In this document: one piece after another, positions 5,318 through 8,863 of the stretch | How positions within the stretch are numbered: position 1 is the stretch's first letter | Layout of the letters: each line of letters opens with the position of its first letter | NCBI GenBank assembly: GCA_014867205.1 | Contig: WGUO01000048.1 | Location: 1 to 8,863 of the forward strand | From: Muribaculaceae bacterium | Lineage (GTDB): Bacteria > Bacteroidota > Bacteroidia > Bacteroidales > Muribaculaceae | Direction of reading: 5' to 3' | DNA: 8,863 bases | Notes under the pieces: model-generated | What the model was told of the DNA's origin: nothing | The model's input: the letters and a program-made list of their open reading frames with translations, nothing else | Databases searched by the model: none | Made by a program: the position numbers and the translations under genes

Positions 5318-6550
5318 ATGAGAATAAACGATAATTTCGAGAAACTGCCCGAGTCATACCTTTTCTCGACTGTGGCAAGAAAACTGCGGGAGTTCCGCGA
5401 GAAGCATCCCGGCGCCGATGTAATCCGCATGGACATCGGCGATGTGACGTTGCCTATCCCGACGTCTGCCATACGTGCGATGCACCGCGCGGTCGACGAC
5501 ATGGCCGAGAAGACCTCTTTCCATGGCTACGGACCCGAACAGGGATATGACTTCCTGCGTAATGCCGTGGCTGTCAACGATTATGCCGCAAGAGGCATCC
5601 AGATATCGTCGGACGAGATATTCATTTCCGACGGAGCCAAGTCAGACCTCGGCAACCTCGGCGACATATACTCGCGCGACTCCATTGTGGCCGTGGCCGA
5701 TCCCGGCTATCCCGTCTATGTCGACTCCAATGTGATTGACGGGCGTGGCGGCGAACTCGTGGATGGCCGCTGGAGCCGGTTCGTATATCTCGACTGCACG
5801 GAGGCCAACGGCTTCAAGCCTGTTCCACCTGCCGAGCATGCCGACGTCATATTCCTCTGCTCGCCGTGCAACCCGACAGGAGTTACCTTCACCCGCGACG
5901 AACTTAAGGCATGGGTAGACTACGCGCTGGCCAATAAGGCAGTCATCATATACGACTCAGCCTACTGCGCATATATAACCGACGACAGCCTGCCGCACTC
6001 GATATACGAGATCGAGGGTGCGCGCGAATGCGCCATCGAGGTCAGGAGTTTCTCGAAAACCGCAGGCTTTACTGGACTTCGCTGCGGATATACAGTGGTG
6101 CCATCATCGCTCACCGGCACCGACGCCGAGGGCAACGAGGTGCCCCTGCGCAAACTCTGGCTACGGCGCCAGACCACCAAGTTCAACGGTGCGAGCTACG
6201 TGATACAGCGCGGTGCCGAGGCCCTCTACACCGCTGAGGGCAAGCGTGAGGTCCGCGAGAATGTTGACTATTATCTCGCCAACGCACGCCTGATACGTGA
6301 CACTATGACCGAGGCCGGATTCACAGTGCATGGTGGAGAGAACTCACCCTATATATGGGTCAAGTCGCCCAACGGCGAGACTTCATGGGATCTCTTCGAG
6401 AAATGCCTCTCGGAGGCCAATATCTCCTGCACGCCGGGTGTCGGTTTCGGCGACAACGGCGAGGGCTACATCCGGCTTACGGGCTTCAACACCCGAGAGA
6501 ACACCGCAGAGGCGATGCACCGCATACTTAAGTTCTTTAAGAAAAAATAA
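5318..6550 (+). CDS. dapL: LL-diaminopimelate aminotransferase
   Basis: DapL converts tetrahydrodipicolinate to LL-diaminopimelate in one step with glutamate as amino donor. It bypasses the succinylase and acetylase routes and feeds DapF directly. The protein is a 410-residue fold-type I PLP aminotransferase of normal family length. Visible features are the N-terminal FSTVARKLREF and MDIGDVTLPIP (38-48), which are characteristic of DapL; the phosphate-binding SDGAKSD region (104-110); NPTG at 185-188; D213 and Y216 in YDSAYCAYI for the PLP ring; the Schiff-base lysine K247 in SFSKTAGFTGLRCGY; and the carboxylate-binding R386 in YIRLTGF. MRINDNFEKLPESYLFSTVARK is the usual DapL start, and a purine-rich AATAAGAGACAAG precedes the ATG. 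It forms a tight pair with dapF (11-base gap) and is followed at once by a strong hairpin at 6552-6577 that separates it from glnN. All key residues are present. Confidence 0.96.
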   Translation: MRINDNFEKLPESYLFSTVARKLREFREKHPGADVIRMDIGDVTLPIPTSAIRAMHRAVDDMAEKTSFHGYGPEQGYDFLRNAVAVNDYAARGIQISSDEIFISDGAKSDLGNLGDIYSRDSIVAVADPGYPVYVDSNVIDGRGGELVDGRWSRFVYLDCTEANGFKPVPPAEHADVIFLCSPCNPTGVTFTRDELKAWVDYALANKAVIIYDSAYCAYITDDSLPHSIYEIEGARECAIEVRSFSKTAGFTGLRCGYTVVPSSLTGTDAEGNEVPLRKLWLRRQTTKFNGASYVIQRGAEALYTAEGKREVRENVDYYLANARLIRDTMTEAGFTVHGGENSPYIWVKSPNGETSWDLFEKCLSEANISCTPGVGFGDNGEGYIRLTGFNTRENTAEAMHRILKFFKKK

Positions 6551-6551
6551 A

Positions 6552-6577
6552 GAAGAGGGGGCCACTGCCCCCTCTTT
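6552..6577 (+). terminator. Intrinsic terminator or attenuator between dapL and glnN
   Basis: AAGAGGGGGC (6553-6562) pairs perfectly with GCCCCCTCTT (6567-6576) around a CACT loop, and a G-U pair extends the stem by one. The downstream bases TCATTTT are T-rich. The hairpin begins just after the dapL stop and ends 32 bases before the glnN start, so it could end dapF-dapL transcription or tune read-through into glnN. Confidence 0.85.
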
Positions 6578-6609
6578 CATTTTCAATTACCTAATTATTG
6601 AGAGTCTTT

Positions 6610-8799
6610 ATGTCAAATCTCAGATTTAAAAGCGTTGAGGAAGCGGCAGCCCGCAAGGCTGTGAAGGTCGAGCTTCCCAAAGAGAGAGTCGAGGCTTATT
6701 ACGGTAAGCAAGTCTTCAACCGTCAGCGTATGTTCGAGTATCTCCCAAAGGAGACATACGACGCGCTGGTACAGGCCATCGACAACCGACAGCCTCTGAG
6801 CCGCGAGCTGGCCGACAGCGTGGCCGACGGCATGAAGCGCTGGGCGCTCGACAATGGCGCGCGTCACTACACGCACTGGTTCCATCCGCTGACCGGAAGC
6901 ACCGCCGAGAAGCATGACGCCTTTATCGAGCATGACGGCAAGGGGGGAGTCGTAGAGAAATTCACAGGCAAACTCCTCGTGCAGCAGGAACCTGACGCCT
7001 CTTCGTTCCCCAACGGCGGCATCCGCAACACCTTCGAGGCACGCGGATATTCGGCATGGGATATCTCTTCGCCGGCGTTCATCGTAGACAACACGCTCTG
7101 CATCCCGACGGTATTCGTATCGTACACCGGTGAGAGCCTTGACTATAAGACGCCTCTGCTCCGGTCGCTCAACAGCATCGACAAGGCAGCCTCGCGGGTG
7201 GCCCGCTATTTCAATCCCGATGTCAACCACGTGATCTGCAACCTAGGCTGGGAGCAGGAATACTTTCTGGTCGACGAGGCGCTGTATGCGGCGCGTCCCG
7301 ACCTTGTGATGACCGGCCGCACGCTGATGGGCCATGAGTCGGCAAAGAACCAGCAACTCGAGGATCATTACTTCGGCTCGATACCGAGCCGTGTCGAGGC
7401 CTTCATGCTCGACCTCGAGCTCGAGGCGCATAAGCTCGGCATCCCCGCAAAGACCCGCCACAACGAGGTGGCCCCCAACCAGTTCGAGCTCGCGCCCATC
7501 TTCGAGGAGGCCAACCTTGCCAACGACCATAACCTGCTGATAATGTCGGTGATGGAAGAGGTGGCTCGCCGCCATAATTTCCGCGTGCTGCTCCACGAGA
7601 AGCCTTTCGCCGGCATCAACGGCTCAGGCAAGCACAACAACTGGAGCCTCGGCACAGACACAGGCGTCCTGCTGTTCGCTCCAGGCAAGAACGAGCGCGA
7701 CAACTTCCGCTTCGTGACTTTTGTCGCCAACGTGATGGCCGCAGTACACAAGCACAACGGACTGCTTAAGGCATCGATCATCAATGCTACAAATGCCCAC
7801 CGTCTCGGCGCAAACGAGGCACCTCCGGCAATCATCTCCATGTTCCTCGGCTCGGCAGTAAGCTCGATCCTCGAGAAGGTGGAGAAGGCCGACTCAATCA
7901 ACAAGATCACAATCGACGGAAAGGAGACCATCAGGCTCGACATTGCTCAGATACCGGAACTCACTCTTGACAACACCGACCGTAACCGCACCAGTCCATT
8001 CGCTTTCACCGGCAACAGGTTCGAATACCGTGCGGTCGGCTCGTCGGCCAACAATGCGTCGGCTCTCATAGCCCTTAACGCTGCGGTAGCCGCACAGCTT
8101 GCCGACTTCGCCGACGCTGTCGACGCACGTGTGGCAAAGGGCGAAGACCGTGACCATGCAATACTTGACGAGGTCAAGAAACTGATCCGCGACTCGCGTC
8201 CCATCCATTTTGACGGTAACGGTTACAGCGAGGAGTGGAAGGCCAAGGCCGCCAGGAGAGGTCTCGACGTGGAGACATCTGCGCCGCTGATGTACGACCG
8301 CTACATGCGCAAGGAGTCGGTCGAGATGTTCGAGAAGACCGGCGTCCTCAGCCGCAAGGAGATCGAGGCCCGTAACGAGGTGAAGTGGGAGATGTACACC
8401 AAGAAGATCCAGATCGAGAGCCGTGTGCTCGGCGACCTCGCCATCAACCACATAATTCCGGCGGCCGTGCGCTATCAGTCGCTTCTACTCGACAATGTCT
8501 ATAAGATTCAGCAGCTTTTCAAGGGCTCGAAAGCCGATACTATCTCGGCGCAGGACCTGAGCAACATCGAGGCCATAAGCGATCATGTGCTGGCGATAAA
8601 AAATGGAGTGGAGAACATGGTGAACGCACGCAAGCATGCCAACCATCTCGAGTCCGAGCGTGAGAAGGCGATTTCATACCATGACCATGTGTGCCCCTTC
8701 ATGGAGGATATCCGCTACCACATCGACAAGCTCGAGCTTATGGTCGACAACGAGATCTGGCCACTCCCCAAATACCGCGAGCTCCTGTTCATCCGGTAA
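6610..8799 (+). CDS. glnN: Type III glutamine synthetase (GlnN)
   Basis: The enzyme joins ammonia to glutamate using ATP to make glutamine in the cytoplasm, a main route of nitrogen assimilation. ATG 6610 gives 729 residues beginning MSNLRFKSVEEAAARK, exactly the length known for Bacteroides fragilis GSIII; an upstream in-frame TTG at 6598 is less likely. GSIII traits seen are the long N-terminal region with HWFHPLTG (89-96), KHDAF and FPNGG (133-137); the metal-binding GWEQEYFLVD (213-222, E215 and E217); RHNEVAPNQFELAPIFEEAN (283-302); the GSIII signature NGSGKHNNWSLGTDTG (337-352, with H342); FTGNRFEYRAVGSSAN (466-481, E472 and R474 in the glutamate site); and a long helical C-terminal region (about 500-729). 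Family members form large double-ring dodecamers. The gene follows dapF-dapL across a strong hairpin, with no clear promoter in the 32-base gap, and is closed by the palindrome at 8814-8863. Glutamine and glutamate link it to the transaminase upstream. Confidence 0.97.
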   Translation: MSNLRFKSVEEAAARKAVKVELPKERVEAYYGKQVFNRQRMFEYLPKETYDALVQAIDNRQPLSRELADSVADGMKRWALDNGARHYTHWFHPLTGSTAEKHDAFIEHDGKGGVVEKFTGKLLVQQEPDASSFPNGGIRNTFEARGYSAWDISSPAFIVDNTLCIPTVFVSYTGESLDYKTPLLRSLNSIDKAASRVARYFNPDVNHVICNLGWEQEYFLVDEALYAARPDLVMTGRTLMGHESAKNQQLEDHYFGSIPSRVEAFMLDLELEAHKLGIPAKTRHNEVAPNQFELAPIFEEANLANDHNLLIMSVMEEVARRHNFRVLLHEKPFAGINGSGKHNNWSLGTDTGVLLFAPGKNERDNFRFVTFVANVMAAVHKHNGLLKASIINATNAHRLGANEAPPAIISMFLGSAVSSILEKVEKADSINKITIDGKETIRLDIAQIPELTLDNTDRNRTSPFAFTGNRFEYRAVGSSANNASALIALNAAVAAQLADFADAVDARVAKGEDRDHAILDEVKKLIRDSRPIHFDGNGYSEEWKAKAARRGLDVETSAPLMYDRYMRKESVEMFEKTGVLSRKEIEARNEVKWEMYTKKIQIESRVLGDLAINHIIPAAVRYQSLLLDNVYKIQQLFKGSKADTISAQDLSNIEAISDHVLAIKNGVENMVNARKHANHLESEREKAISYHDHVCPFMEDIRYHIDKLELMVDNEIWPLPKYRELLFIR

Positions 8800-8813
8800 C
8801 CCTAAGGAAGTAT

Positions 8814-8863
8814 ATATAATAAATGCCGGGAATGGAATATTCCATTCCCGGCATTTATTATAT
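8814..8863. terminator. Perfect 50-bp palindrome after glnN
   Basis: Every base from 8814 to 8838 pairs with its mirror from 8863 down to 8839, centred on AATATT, with a GC-rich middle (GCCGGGAATGG paired with CCATTCCCGGC) and AT-rich outer arms. The outer TTTATTATAT gives a U-rich tail on one strand and A-rich pairing on the other, so it reads as a bidirectional intrinsic terminator 14 bases after the glnN stop. Symmetry holds to the last base of the window, so the true extent is unknown. Confidence 0.8.

Noticed and set aside
6613..7230. 205-codon minus-strand ORF within glnN, and similar long antisense ORFs at 7368-7943 and 7894-8451
   Set aside because: Long antisense frames are expected opposite GC-rich codons. 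The glnN frame is a confident full-length match to GSIII, and the antisense products show no family motif.

Overview
The window looks like chromosomal DNA of a gut-type Bacteroidales, most plausibly Muribaculaceae or a close relative. The reasons are the TAnnTTTG promoter elements, a BlaI repressor paired with an M56 membrane peptidase that ends in a TonB domain, a secreted protein with a type IX-like C-terminal sorting domain, the LL-aminotransferase (DapL) route to lysine and peptidoglycan, and a 729-residue type III glutamine synthetase of Bacteroides type. The family-level assignment is inference.

Layout. Bases 1-477 hold the 5' part of a minus-strand gene that runs off the left edge. It encodes a small soluble protein that may be RelE/HigB-like. 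Bases 478-720 are an AT-rich divergent regulatory region. It contains two abutting 20-bp operator-like repeats, each with a 16-bp dyad, and one dyad fills the spacer of a Bacteroidetes-type promoter. This promoter drives a two-gene unit (721-2738): a BlaI/MecI-type winged-helix repressor and an M56 metallopeptidase-type membrane sensor. A hairpin terminator at 2780-2816 lies between this unit and a convergent minus-strand gene (2838-4250) for a secreted PNGase F-like N-glycan amidase. The known catalytic acids of that family can be matched, and the protein carries a C-terminal sorting-type domain. A 198-bp divergent region (4251-4448) then leads into dapF and dapL, 11 bp apart, a strong intrinsic-terminator-like hairpin, glnN (type III glutamine synthetase), and a final perfect 50-bp palindrome that reaches the right edge.

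How the genes relate. dapF and dapL catalyse adjacent steps of diaminopimelate metabolism: DapL makes LL-DAP using glutamate as amino donor, and DapF epimerises it to meso-DAP. glnN makes glutamine from glutamate and ammonia, so the right half is a nitrogen/amino-acid and cell-wall precursor block. The BlaI/M56 pair is a signal-responsive proteolytic switch whose inducer cannot be read from the sequence. The PNGase is an outward-facing glycoprotein-processing enzyme with no SusC/SusD or glycosidase genes next to it in this window.

No rRNA, tRNA, CRISPR array or insertion sequence was seen. No gene-free stretch exceeds 300 bases. The least familiar material is the operator/promoter architecture at 584-629, the partial left-edge gene and the divergent PNGase F homologue.
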